A stretch of DNA of 64,000 nt, from positions 95,171 through 159,170 of the forward strand of contig NZ_SJSY01000064.1 in the NCBI RefSeq assembly GCF_004352915.1, read 5' to 3'. A model generated the notes under the pieces. That model was not told the origin of the DNA. It did no database searches and worked only from the letters and a program-made list of their open reading frames with translations. Each line of letters opens with the position of its first letter. Positions within the stretch are counted from its first letter, which is position 1. This DNA is from Flavobacterium zhairuonense. GTDB taxonomy: Bacteria; Bacteroidota; Bacteroidia; Flavobacteriales; Flavobacteriaceae. The translations under genes and the position numbers were made by a program. Below are positions 7,817-16,253 of the stretch, piece after piece.

Positions 7817-9073
7817 TTAATTAGTTTGTTTTAAAATTAATTGTTGTCCTGTCGTAATTAAGCCTGGAACATAAAATGTTATTGTGGCATTAAATAATGA
7901 ATTTGCTGGAATGCTCCACGTAGCCAAGTTTTGCGCAGGCTGTGTAGGCGTCGTGTAAATGTTTTTCAAAGCTCCGTTTAAATAAAGTGGCCCGTTAAAA
8001 GTAAATGAAGGCGAATTTGTTCCCGAAGTAAAGTTTGAAGCAAATGTAAGCGACACATTTTTTGCTGTACTATTTGGGTTGTTCAACTTTAAAGTCAAGG
8101 TGTATTTGTGGCCATAATTTCCATACGTATTTTGCGAAGCTCCATTTAGTTTATAAGAATAAGGCGCATTTTGATTTTGCAAATAAGTGCCACCTACTGC
8201 AAATTTAGAACTTGTATTTAAGCATAATCCCATATATGCTGGCCCTGAAGGCAGATCAATATCTGTAGTTCCAGACCATCCAGAATCTGTATATATTCCA
8301 GCTTCTCGGCCATAAGCGTTAGTACTTTCTGTGTAAATATCGCCTGCAGCGGCAGTTTGAGTAGCGGTTACAGCGTCATTTATATTTCCAGTTGAGGTGA
8401 CAACGGTATAAACATAAACACCTTGTGAAGCCGTAATTTCATAAGATCCATCAACCATATTATTGTTTGCCAATGTTGCTTTGTAAACTTCATACACTTT
8501 AGAAGGGTTTATAGTAACATTACTGAAAGTTGTACGTGGCGTATTTTGCAACCAGTCTTTCGAAACAAAATAACTTTGTCCTGTAGCGCTTCCGTTTAAT
8601 GGTTTTTCAGCATTTGTATAAGTTGATCCTTTTCCGCTAATGGTTAGTGCTGTAGTTTGCGGATTGGAAACTAAAACATGAAGGTACTTTGTGGCGCCTG
8701 ATTGGTTGATGTGGAATAAATAAACTCCAAAAGTACCAGAAAGCGGATTTGAAGAACCACCTCGGCTAGAATCAACTCTAGCATTTTGCATCAGCCATCC
8801 ATTTCCTTTTATAATTTCAGGATTGTTGCTTTTCCAAATTTGTTTGTCGGATAAATTTCCGCTTAAAAATTTCAAATTTTGAGGCGGAACAATCGAAGTT
8901 GGCAACGTTCCAGAAGTCCAGTCTGAAGAAACTAGTGAATTAACAGCTAATGCTGTCTTTGCACTCATTTTTGTTGTGCTTTGAACGGCAGTTTTTTCAG
9001 CAGAATCGTCGCTTGAGCAAGCATAAGTAAGAATTGCTGTAATAACAAAACATAATAGTTTTTTTGTTTTCAT
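7817..9073 (-). CDS. uncharacterised secreted lipoprotein (DUF3370-like)
   Basis: A 418-residue protein with a signal sequence and a lipobox ending in YACSSDD, so anchored in a membrane. I do not recognise a biochemical function. The mature part looks all-beta and low in Cys, with runs such as GTFGVYLFHINQSG, YLHVLVSNPQTTALTISG, AYGREAGIYTDSGWSG and a final NATITFYVPG module. This resembles in style the DUF3370 proteins known mostly from cyanobacteria; the assignment is from memory and weak. It is monocistronic, convergent with the monooxygenase and divergent from the ROK regulator with a 333-bp spacer that holds a long AT palindrome. Confidence 0.6.
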   Translation of the reverse strand: MKTKKLLCFVITAILTYACSSDDSAEKTAVQSTTKMSAKTALAVNSLVSSDWTSGTLPTSIVPPQNLKFLSGNLSDKQIWKSNNPEIIKGNGWLMQNARVDSSRGGSSNPLSGTFGVYLFHINQSGATKYLHVLVSNPQTTALTISGKGSTYTNAEKPLNGSATGQSYFVSKDWLQNTPRTTFSNVTINPSKVYEVYKATLANNNMVDGSYEITASQGVYVYTVVTSTGNINDAVTATQTAAAGDIYTESTNAYGREAGIYTDSGWSGTTDIDLPSGPAYMGLCLNTSSKFAVGGTYLQNQNAPYSYKLNGASQNTYGNYGHKYTLTLKLNNPNSTAKNVSLTFASNFTSGTNSPSFTFNGPLYLNGALKNIYTTPTQPAQNLATWSIPANSLFNATITFYVPGLITTGQQLILKQTN

Positions 9074-9146
9074 AATTGGTTAGATTTGATTGATTTGACA
9101 ATCAGTTAGTTGGTGGCTAAAATAATAAAAAATTAATATCTATATA

Positions 9147-9174
9147 ATTAATATTAAAAATATTTAATATTAAT
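9147..9174. promoter_or_regulatory. palindrome in divergent promoter region
   Basis: Perfect 12-bp arms ATTAATATTAAA and TTTAATATTAAT flank a 4-nt centre. The site is 73 bp upstream of the lipoprotein start and 233 bp upstream of the ROK gene. The rest of the 9074-9406 spacer is AT-rich with a long T run near 9190 and no ORF I trust. It is a candidate operator, but AT-rich sequence forms such palindromes more easily by chance. Confidence 0.35.
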
Positions 9175-9406
9175 TTCGTATTTAATTTATTTTTTTTTTT
9201 AAATCTTTGAATGAAAATAAAAAAGACGTAATTTTAAGATGTTTTTTCTTATTCTGTTTTGGTTGCTTGCTTTTTTGGGAGATCCTAGCGCCAGAATTGT
9301 CGCTTTTGATATTGTAAGATTGTGTTTTAATTTTGTAATAAAAAAAGCAACGGTTAAGTTAAAAATGAATTATGTTTGTAATGGAATTTGTTAAAATCGA
9401 TGATAA

Positions 9407-10633
9407 ATGAATTTAAAAGATTTACTTGATATTAGTAAAGACAATAGTCTTTCGGGGCAAAAGTGGCACATGCTCAGACAGTCAATTGTAAAACGATTAC
9501 TTTCTGCAGGTAATGCAACAATTGCAGAAATAAGTTCTGAACTGCAATCCAGCGTACCAACCGTTACTAAGGCAGTCAATGAGCTTTTGCAAGAAGGCAC
9601 TGTAGTGGATATGGGAAAAATTACCAACAGCGGCGGACGAAGACCTTCTTTATATAGTATCAATCCGACTTGCGCTTTTTTCTTAGGCGTTGAGGTTGGA
9701 AGAACACATATGTCGATAGGGTTGCAGAATATAAAAAATGAGTTTATAAGCCTTGATTTGCGCGTTCCGTTTGCATTAAAAAATTCGCAAGAATCTTTGT
9801 TAGAGTTTTGTGCGCTTATAAATAATTATATCGAAGAGAGTTCTGTCGAGAAAAAATTGATCGTCGGGATTTGCATTAACTTTTCGGGCCGAATCAATTC
9901 GATGGAAGGTTTCAGTTATAATTATTTCTTTAGTGAAAATAGGCCTTTAACGGAAATTATATCAGAACAACTAGGTCTTCCGGTTCATCTTGAAAATGAT
10001 ACGCGCGCGATGGCTTTTGGAGAATATTGCGAAGGCGTTGTTGACGATGAGCAAAATATAATTTTCCTAAATTATAGTTGGGGAGTAGCTATTGGAATCA
10101 TGACCGACGGAAAGCTTTATTATGGAAAATCCGGTTATTCTGGCGAGTTTGGGCATAGTACTCTTTTTGAAAATGAAATCATTTGTCAATGTGGTAAATT
10201 AGGTTGTCTTGAAACTGAAATCTCGGGTTGGTCTTTAGTGCGACAATTTAAAGAAGCGCTTAAAGAAGGCAAGCATTCAAAAATAGAGCTCAACGAAAAT
10301 GAAGATCTGCAACATTTGGATATCATTTCTGGAGCCATTAACCTGGAAGACAGCTTGTGTATCGAATTGGTTACGAGACAAAGCGAAAAAATGGGACGTT
10401 ATTTGTCTATTTTGCTGAATATTTTTAATCCTGATCTCCTTGTTATTGGTGGAGATTTTTCGCAACTAGGTGATTTTGCGTTGCTTCCGATTCAGTCAGC
10501 GCTTAAGAAACACTCTCTTGGATTGGTAAATCGAGATATGAAATTGAAAAAATCAACACTTGGGCATCGTGTGGGCGTAATTGGCGCTTGCTGTATTGTA
10601 AAAGAAAAGATGCTTTCTCCCTTTTTTAAATAA
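9407..10633 (+). CDS. ROK-family transcriptional regulator (NagC/Mlc type)
   Basis: A 408-residue protein with an N-terminal winged helix-turn-helix (about 25-75: LLSAGNATIAEISSELQSSVPTVTKAV, then the wing GKITNSGGRRP) and a C-terminal ROK sugar-binding domain. The ROK zinc site is complete: the His in GEFGHSTLFENE and the Cys cluster CQCGKLGCLET. The sugar-contact sequence LENDTRAMAFGE and the phosphate loop NYSWGVAIGI are also present. ROK repressors of this layout (NagC, Mlc, XylR) sense sugars or sugar phosphates. It ends about 460 bp before PUL 1, whose GlcNAc-type enzymes make it the likely controller of that locus. The 3' end carries a strong terminator, so it is transcribed separately. 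Confidence 0.88.
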   Translation: MNLKDLLDISKDNSLSGQKWHMLRQSIVKRLLSAGNATIAEISSELQSSVPTVTKAVNELLQEGTVVDMGKITNSGGRRPSLYSINPTCAFFLGVEVGRTHMSIGLQNIKNEFISLDLRVPFALKNSQESLLEFCALINNYIEESSVEKKLIVGICINFSGRINSMEGFSYNYFFSENRPLTEIISEQLGLPVHLENDTRAMAFGEYCEGVVDDEQNIIFLNYSWGVAIGIMTDGKLYYGKSGYSGEFGHSTLFENEIICQCGKLGCLETEISGWSLVRQFKEALKEGKHSKIELNENEDLQHLDIISGAINLEDSLCIELVTRQSEKMGRYLSILLNIFNPDLLVIGGDFSQLGDFALLPIQSALKKHSLGLVNRDMKLKKSTLGHRVGVIGACCIVKEKMLSPFFK

Positions 10634-10655
10634 GTAATCCCTAATAAAATTCTTC

Positions 10656-10690
10656 AAAACTCTATAATTCAATTTATAGAGTTTTTTTGT
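10656..10690 (+). terminator. intrinsic terminator of the ROK gene
   Basis: Twelve-bp perfect arms AAAACTCTATAA (10656-10667) and TTATAGAGTTTT (10674-10685) around a 6-nt loop run directly into a T tract. Confidence 0.85.
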
Positions 10691-11040
10691 TTTTGTACTT
10701 CTCGATTCTCTTTGCAAAGGTTCTTTTTGCGCTTAGGTTTCGTTTTTAAATTTTTTTCAAAATCGATTTGCTTGTAATTGCTCTTTTGGCAAATAAGAAA
10801 GACGTTATGGAGTCTGTTTGATTGCTAAACATTCAGTATTTCATCAAATTCTTGAACGAGTGCAAAGTTTTTTTGTGCGAATAATTTTCTTTTCAAAAAA
10901 AATATCCCCAAAAAAGTAAGGATATTTCAAATATGCTTTTCACGTCTTATTGGCTGTATTTGCTGAGGATTCCTAGAATACTCCCAAAACTTTCTAGAAA
11001 TAAGCCAAATATTAATTAATAAATTTTTTTAATAACTAAG
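10691..11040. other. intergenic region ahead of PUL 1
   Basis: About 350 bp of AT-rich spacer between the ROK terminator and the PUL 1 promoter. I see no ORF with coding character and no clear RNA gene; operator sites for the ROK regulator would be expected here but none is obvious. Confidence 0.5.
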
Positions 11041-11068
11041 TTGTGGTTAGTAAAATTTTATATATTTG
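11041..11068 (+). promoter_or_regulatory. promoter of PUL 1
   Basis: TTG at 11041-11043 and a perfect TAnnTTTG box, TATATTTG, at 11061-11068, separated by 17 nt, match the Bacteroidota housekeeping promoter. The predicted start at about 11074 leaves a short leader to the ATG at 11091. Confidence 0.7.
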
Positions 11069-11090
11069 CTCAAACCAAAAAACAAAACCA

Positions 11091-12218
11091 ATGCAGAATA
11101 TCTTAAAAATTACCTTATTACCTATTTTATTGTTTTCACTTTTTTGTTGTGCGAGCAGTGCGGCATCAATTAATGACAAATCTCCTATTGCTCCAGTTAA
11201 AGGAGTTTGGATTACTAATGTTGCATCAAAAGCGTTAGATTCTAAAGAAAATATTAATGAGGCTGTTGCGCTTTGCAAAAAATCGGGTATTACAGATATT
11301 TATGTAGTGGTTTGGAATAGAGGAACGACTTTGTATCCTAGTAAGATTATGAAAGATTTATTTGGAAAGCCAATTATGGAACGTTTTGGAGATCGTGATC
11401 CATTACAAGAAATGATTGATGCAGGACATAAAGAAAATATAAAAGTGCATGCATGGTTTGAATTTGGTTTTGCTCCTTCTTATGATGAAAATGGAGGCGC
11501 AATCCTGAAAAAATTCCCAAACTGGAAAGCAATTGATAATAAAGGGAACTTGGTAACAAAAAATGGTTTTGAATGGATGAACGCCATGGATCCTGAAGTA
11601 CAGAATTTTGTAAAATCACTGATTATAGAGGTTGTAAAAAAATATAATGTTGACGGAATTCAAGGGGATGACCGTTTGCCAGCAATGCCATCGCTTGGTG
11701 GTTATGATCTTTACACGATAGCTTTATATAAAAAAGAACACAATGGGAATCTTCCTCCTGATGACTATAAAAATCCAGACTGGCTTACTTGGCGCGCAGA
11801 TAAACTGACTGTTTTTCTTGGTGAACTTTATAGAGAATTAAAAGCAATTAAACCTAAATTAATTGTGAGTATGGCCCCAAGCATACATCCTTGGGCAAAA
11901 GAAGAATATCTGCAAGATTGGCCAACTTGGCTGGATAAAGGGTATTGTGATTATGTAATTCCGCAGGTTTATAGAAAAACAATTGAGAGCTACACTTCTA
12001 CATTAGAAGAGCAAGTAAAATTCCTTAAAAAAGATCAAAAAGATAAATTCTTCTCAGGAGTCTTGCTGCAAGTAAATGGTGTAAATCCAAAACCTGATTT
12101 TTTAAAGCAGATGATTGACGTCAATAGAAAATTAGGAGTAAAAGGAGAATCTTTCTTTTTCTATGAAGGTTTGAAAGCTTTTCCAGAATATTTTTCTACA
12201 GAATATACTAAAAAGTAG
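11091..12218 (+). CDS. GHL10-family glycoside hydrolase-like lipoprotein (copy 1)
   Basis: The ATG at 11091 gives a 375-residue product with a signal sequence and a Cys-Cys lipobox (LFSLFCCASS), and it sits just downstream of the promoter; the in-frame GTG at 11043 lies inside the promoter. From residue 37 it is a (beta/alpha)8 GHL10 (YngK/DUF187-like) domain: KGVWITNVAS, ITDIYVVVWNRG, KVHAWFEFGF, the acidic strand end YNVDGIQGDDRLPAMP (about 186-200), IVSMAPSIHPW and CDYVIPQVYRK. GHL10 proteins are related to family 10/13-type TIM barrels and are expected to cut glycosidic bonds; the specificity of this subfamily is not known to me. It is a close paralogue of the lipoprotein at 24269, with the same motifs at nearly the same positions. 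First gene of PUL 1. Confidence 0.85.
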   Translation: MQNILKITLLPILLFSLFCCASSAASINDKSPIAPVKGVWITNVASKALDSKENINEAVALCKKSGITDIYVVVWNRGTTLYPSKIMKDLFGKPIMERFGDRDPLQEMIDAGHKENIKVHAWFEFGFAPSYDENGGAILKKFPNWKAIDNKGNLVTKNGFEWMNAMDPEVQNFVKSLIIEVVKKYNVDGIQGDDRLPAMPSLGGYDLYTIALYKKEHNGNLPPDDYKNPDWLTWRADKLTVFLGELYRELKAIKPKLIVSMAPSIHPWAKEEYLQDWPTWLDKGYCDYVIPQVYRKTIESYTSTLEEQVKFLKKDQKDKFFSGVLLQVNGVNPKPDFLKQMIDVNRKLGVKGESFFFYEGLKAFPEYFSTEYTKK

Positions 12219-12306
12219 ATTGACAAAGAATGTCAAAGAGGTAAATCGCCGTAAAAGCGACTGCCATAATATTGCCTCAAAAATAATTGATTTTTAAAAT
12301 CTGGAT

Positions 12307-13722
12307 ATGAAAACAAGAGCTTTGTCTATTGATGCTTTAAGAGGATTTGCGATTATCGCAATGATACTTTCTGGACAAATGATCCTAACGTATTTACCTG
12401 CTTGGATGGCGCATGCACAAGTGCCCCCCAACTCATCATTTAATCCAAATATTTACGGGATTACTTGGGTAGATCTTGTTTTTCCTTTCTTTTTATTTTC
12501 AATGGGTGCCGCATTTCCTTTTTCATTAGGAAGCAAATTAGAAAATGGAGCTAATAAATGGACGCTCTCCCGAGATTCCTTTTTTAGAGGACTTCAATTG
12601 GTCTTTTTTGCCATATTTTTTGAGCATATGAGACCATTTGTAATCGGTAATCCTGTAGATGTTATTTCATGCTTAATTTCTCTAGGCAGTTTTGTTTTGA
12701 TGTTTTTTATGTTTTCAACAGATACGCTGCCGTTTATAAAAGCTTCAAAAAATCAAAAATTAAATAGTTCGATTATAAAATTAGCGGCTTTTGCAATTGG
12801 ATTTGCGTTATTATTGGCGACAAATTTTCAAGGAAAAGAGAATCAAGATTTTGATCTTTATTATAGCGATATCATTCTGATTGTTCTTGCAAATATGGCC
12901 TTTTTGGCAAGTGTGATTTATATTTTCACATTCAAAAAACCAACTCGCCGACTATTGGTTTTGCCGTTTATTATGGCCGTTTTTTTAGCGAGCACAAACG
13001 ATGGATGGGTAAAGCAATTGTATAATTTTACGCCGTTTGCATGGGCTTACAAATTTTATTATTTAAAATATTTCTTTATCGTAATTCCAGGAACTCTTGC
13101 CGGAGAATATATAAAGGAATGGACTGTTGCGCAGCTAAATGAAGTGCGAGAAAATGATAATAAGGCGATTGTGGCCGGTCTTATTTCTATATCGATTATT
13201 ATAAGCAACGTTTATTTTTTATTTGTACGTGAATTAGAAGTGAATCTTGTGGTTACTTTAGGTTTATTGATTTTGAATTATTTTATTTTAAAATCAAATA
13301 CTTCAGAGTTTGGTGTTTTTTGGAAAAAACTTTTTTCGGCAGGAGCTTATTGTTTAGTATTAGGATTGTTTCTAGAGGCTTATGAAGGCGGCATTAGAAA
13401 AGATACTTCAACGTACAGTTATTATTTTGTGACATCAGGTTTGGCATTTTTTGCGATACTTTTTTTCTCCGTGATTTGTGATTATTTCAAATGTATCAGA
13501 GCAACTAAATTTTTGGTTTTGACAGGACAAAATCCAATGATTGCCTACGTTTCGACCTCAATGGTTGTGATGCCAATTCTCACCATTTTAACAGTTACAA
13601 ATTATTTTGACACATTCAATGAAAATGCTTTTACAGGATTTTTGAGAGGTTTTATACTTACTGTGTTAGCTGTTTTGATAACAACCTTTTTCTCTAGAAA
13701 AAAAATATTTTGGAGAACCTAA
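12307..13722 (+). CDS. NagX-like membrane protein (DUF5009, heparan-alpha-glucosaminide acetyltransferase family)
   Basis: A 471-residue polytopic inner-membrane protein with about ten to twelve hydrophobic segments. The N-terminus has the family signature RALSIDALRGFAIIAMILSG, followed by a long loop and TWVDLVFPFFLFSMGAAFPFSLG. This family includes bacterial NagX and the eukaryotic lysosomal HGSNAT, which moves an acetyl group across a membrane onto terminal glucosamine. In bacteria the gene is repeatedly found in GlcNAc or chitin gene clusters, so a role in acetylating or moving amino sugars is likely but unproven. It lies 88 bp after the first GHL10 gene and 34 bp before the FAD oxidoreductase, inside the operon. 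Confidence 0.82.
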   Translation: MKTRALSIDALRGFAIIAMILSGQMILTYLPAWMAHAQVPPNSSFNPNIYGITWVDLVFPFFLFSMGAAFPFSLGSKLENGANKWTLSRDSFFRGLQLVFFAIFFEHMRPFVIGNPVDVISCLISLGSFVLMFFMFSTDTLPFIKASKNQKLNSSIIKLAAFAIGFALLLATNFQGKENQDFDLYYSDIILIVLANMAFLASVIYIFTFKKPTRRLLVLPFIMAVFLASTNDGWVKQLYNFTPFAWAYKFYYLKYFFIVIPGTLAGEYIKEWTVAQLNEVRENDNKAIVAGLISISIIISNVYFLFVRELEVNLVVTLGLLILNYFILKSNTSEFGVFWKKLFSAGAYCLVLGLFLEAYEGGIRKDTSTYSYYFVTSGLAFFAILFFSVICDYFKCIRATKFLVLTGQNPMIAYVSTSMVVMPILTILTVTNYFDTFNENAFTGFLRGFILTVLAVLITTFFSRKKIFWRT

Positions 13723-13756
13723 AGAATTCAATCTTGCTATTAAAATATTATATATT

Positions 13757-15556
13757 ATGAAAATTCAAATAATCGCATTTTTTTTATTTTGTTATGGATA
13801 TTCTCAGAATATCACCAAAAAAACGGTTGACGTTTTAGTAATTGGAGGCTCTACCAGCGGAACATCTGCTGGTATTGCATCTTCGAGATTGGGAGCTAAT
13901 ACATTAATTGTTGAAGAATCTCCATGGATAGGAGGTATGTTTACTTTGCAAGGAGTTGGTGCCTGCGATGGTAACCATAATTTAGATTCTGGAATCTGGA
14001 ATGAATTCAGAGGCGCGCTTAGAGATTATTACGGAGGTGCCGCTGCTCTTGAAACAGGCTGGGTGAGCAACACACTTTTTGAGCCTTCAGTTGGAAATAA
14101 AATTTTCAATCAAATTGCTGCAAAAGAAAAAAATCTTGCAATTATTCACGGTTATTATGTTGTAAGCATCTTAAAAAATGGAAATATTGTTACAGGTGCT
14201 ACTTTCAAAAATGATAAAAATGATATTTTAGAAGTTCAGGCAAAAATTACAATTGATGCTACAGATATTGGTGAAACGCTGAAAATGGCTGGAGCGGCTT
14301 ATCGCTTAGGAATGGATTCCCAAAAAGAAACCAAAGAAGCCAATGCTCCATTAAAAGCCAATAATATTGTTCAGGATTTAACTTGGGTTGCCATCTTAAA
14401 AGATTATGGCAAAGGAACTGACAAAACTATTGCAAAACCAAGCAATTATTCAGCTTCAAATTTTACTGGTTCTTGCATGGAAACAGTTGATCACAAGGAA
14501 ATCGACTGCGATAAAATGCTATCGTACGGTAAAATGCCTAATAATAAGTACATGATCAACTGGCCGAAAAAAGGCAACGACGTATATCTCGACGTAGTTG
14601 AATTATCAAGAGAAGACAGAAATAAAGAACTGCTAAAAGCAAGAAATTATACTTTACAGTTTGTTTATTATATACAAAATGAACTCGGATACAAGAATCT
14701 TGGTTTAGCTGATGACGAATTTAATACGTCAGATTTATTAGCTTATGCTCCGTATTATCGTGAAGGAAGAAGAGTAAAAGGAGTTTCGTTTTTGACATAT
14801 AACCACGTTGCTGATCCTTATAATCAAAAAGAAGCTTTGTATAAAACAGGAATTTCTGTCGGAGATTATCCTGTAGATCATCATCACAAACAAAACCCAA
14901 ATGCCCCTGATCTTGGATTTCCAGCGGTACCTTCTTATAATGTGCCGCTAGGATCTCTAATCCCTGAAAAAGTTGATGGATTTATTGTTTCTGATAAAGC
15001 GATTTCAGCCTCGAATTTAATTAATGGCGCAACACGTTTACAGCCTGTGGTTTTGCTTACTGGCCAGGCAGCGGGAACTTTAGCAGGAATTGCGGTAAAA
15101 AATAAAGTTGAGCCGCGACAGGTTTCGGTAAGAGAAGTGCAGCAATCACTTTTAAATCAAAAAGCATACATCATGCCTCTGTTTGATGTAAAACCTACAG
15201 ATCCTGCTTTTGAAGCTATTCAAAAAATTACTGCTACCGGAATTTTAAAAACAAAAGGCGAAAGCTACAAATGGGCAAACAGAACTTGGTTTTATCCAGA
15301 ACAGAATATTACAGTTCAGGAATTTACAGAAGGATTGAATCAGTTTGACAAAAAGAATAAAGTCGTGAAAAGTCAAACGCTTCTTACGGAACAGGAAGCA
15401 GTGAATCTTTTGACAAAAGCGGGGGCTAAATTCCCAAAAGGAAATCTTTCGGCAAATCCAATAAGTAAAAAAAACTTGGCAATACTAATTGAGGAAAGCC
15501 TACATGCATTTGAAAAAGAAATTGATTTTTCGGGAAACATCAAAGCCAAAAAATAA
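13757..15556 (+). CDS. periplasmic FAD-dependent oxidoreductase
   Basis: A 599-residue protein with a short signal peptide (IIAFFLFCYGYSQ) and an FAD_oxidored-type domain. The nucleotide-binding motif VDVLVIGGSTSGTSAGIAS is at about 24-42, followed by EESPWIGGMFTLQG, TIDATDIGE, the strand APYYREGRRVKG and the C-terminal FAD motif INGATRLQPVVLLTGQAAG. After about residue 485 a segment (DPAFEAIQKITATGILK, WFYPEQNITVQEF) resembles an S-layer-homology-like module. This family is widespread in Bacteroidota polysaccharide loci, but its reaction is mostly unknown; oxidation of a sugar hydroxyl is a reasonable guess. It has the signal of an exported protein and is followed 4 bp later by the SGNH esterase, so the two are co-translated. 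Confidence 0.8.
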   Translation: MKIQIIAFFLFCYGYSQNITKKTVDVLVIGGSTSGTSAGIASSRLGANTLIVEESPWIGGMFTLQGVGACDGNHNLDSGIWNEFRGALRDYYGGAAALETGWVSNTLFEPSVGNKIFNQIAAKEKNLAIIHGYYVVSILKNGNIVTGATFKNDKNDILEVQAKITIDATDIGETLKMAGAAYRLGMDSQKETKEANAPLKANNIVQDLTWVAILKDYGKGTDKTIAKPSNYSASNFTGSCMETVDHKEIDCDKMLSYGKMPNNKYMINWPKKGNDVYLDVVELSREDRNKELLKARNYTLQFVYYIQNELGYKNLGLADDEFNTSDLLAYAPYYREGRRVKGVSFLTYNHVADPYNQKEALYKTGISVGDYPVDHHHKQNPNAPDLGFPAVPSYNVPLGSLIPEKVDGFIVSDKAISASNLINGATRLQPVVLLTGQAAGTLAGIAVKNKVEPRQVSVREVQQSLLNQKAYIMPLFDVKPTDPAFEAIQKITATGILKTKGESYKWANRTWFYPEQNITVQEFTEGLNQFDKKNKVVKSQTLLTEQEAVNLLTKAGAKFPKGNLSANPISKKNLAILIEESLHAFEKEIDFSGNIKAKK

Positions 15557-15560
15557 TAAA

Positions 15561-16223
15561 ATGTTCAAAAGTATTTGTGTTTTCTTTTCGACTCTTTTTA
15601 TGGGGCTATTAGCTCAAGAAAACAAGCAGGTTTTTCATAATTATTTCTATGACCAAAGACGCTCTTTTTTCGAATCAATGCCAGCAGGTAAAAACGAAAT
15701 TATTTTACTAGGCGATAGTATAACGAATTGTGCCAACTGGGATGAAATTTTTTCAGGTGGGAAGGTAAAAAACAGAGGGATTTCAGGTGATATTACATTA
15801 GGAGTTCTTGACAGAATGGATGAAATCGCAAAACGTAAACCTAAAAAAGTATTTATTCTCATTGGGATTAATGATATCGCTCAAAAAATCAGTACCGAAG
15901 TAATCTTGAAAAATTATCAAAGTATAGTGTCAAAATTAAAAAATGATAGTCCTGGAACGTTAATTTATATTCAAAGCATTTTACCCACAAATGATGAGTT
16001 TGATACATTCAAAAATCATCAAGGAAAAATGGAAACTATAAAACAGGTGAATGTAGAATTAGAAAAATTGGCTAAAGAGAATAATGCCGAGTTTATAAAT
16101 CTTTTTCCGCATTTCTTGGATCAAAACGGCAAGCTGAGCAAATCCTATACAAATGATGGACTGCATCTTTTAGGACCAGGTTATCTGTTATGGGCATCCC
16201 TAATAAAAAAATACATTGAGTAG
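15561..16223 (+). CDS. secreted SGNH/GDSL hydrolase
   Basis: The ATG at 15561, four bases after the previous stop, is preferred to an earlier in-frame ATG at 15489 because it puts a clean signal peptide (MFKSICVFFSTLFMGLLAQ) at the N-terminus of a 220-residue product. All four SGNH blocks are present: the nucleophile in LLGDSITNC (near 50), the Gly in NRGISGD, the Asn in ILIGINDIA and the Asp-x-x-His pair in TNDGLHLLGPGY (near 198). The type is that of PAF-acetylhydrolase-like esterases, which in glycan loci usually take acetyl groups off sugars. Its place between the FAD enzyme and the amino-sugar epimerase suggests deacetylation of the imported glycan; the exact ester is unknown. Confidence 0.85.
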   Translation: MFKSICVFFSTLFMGLLAQENKQVFHNYFYDQRRSFFESMPAGKNEIILLGDSITNCANWDEIFSGGKVKNRGISGDITLGVLDRMDEIAKRKPKKVFILIGINDIAQKISTEVILKNYQSIVSKLKNDSPGTLIYIQSILPTNDEFDTFKNHQGKMETIKQVNVELEKLAKENNAEFINLFPHFLDQNGKLSKSYTNDGLHLLGPGYLLWASLIKKYIE

Positions 16224-16253
16224 AAATAATAAACTTTTAAAAATATAGTGTAA

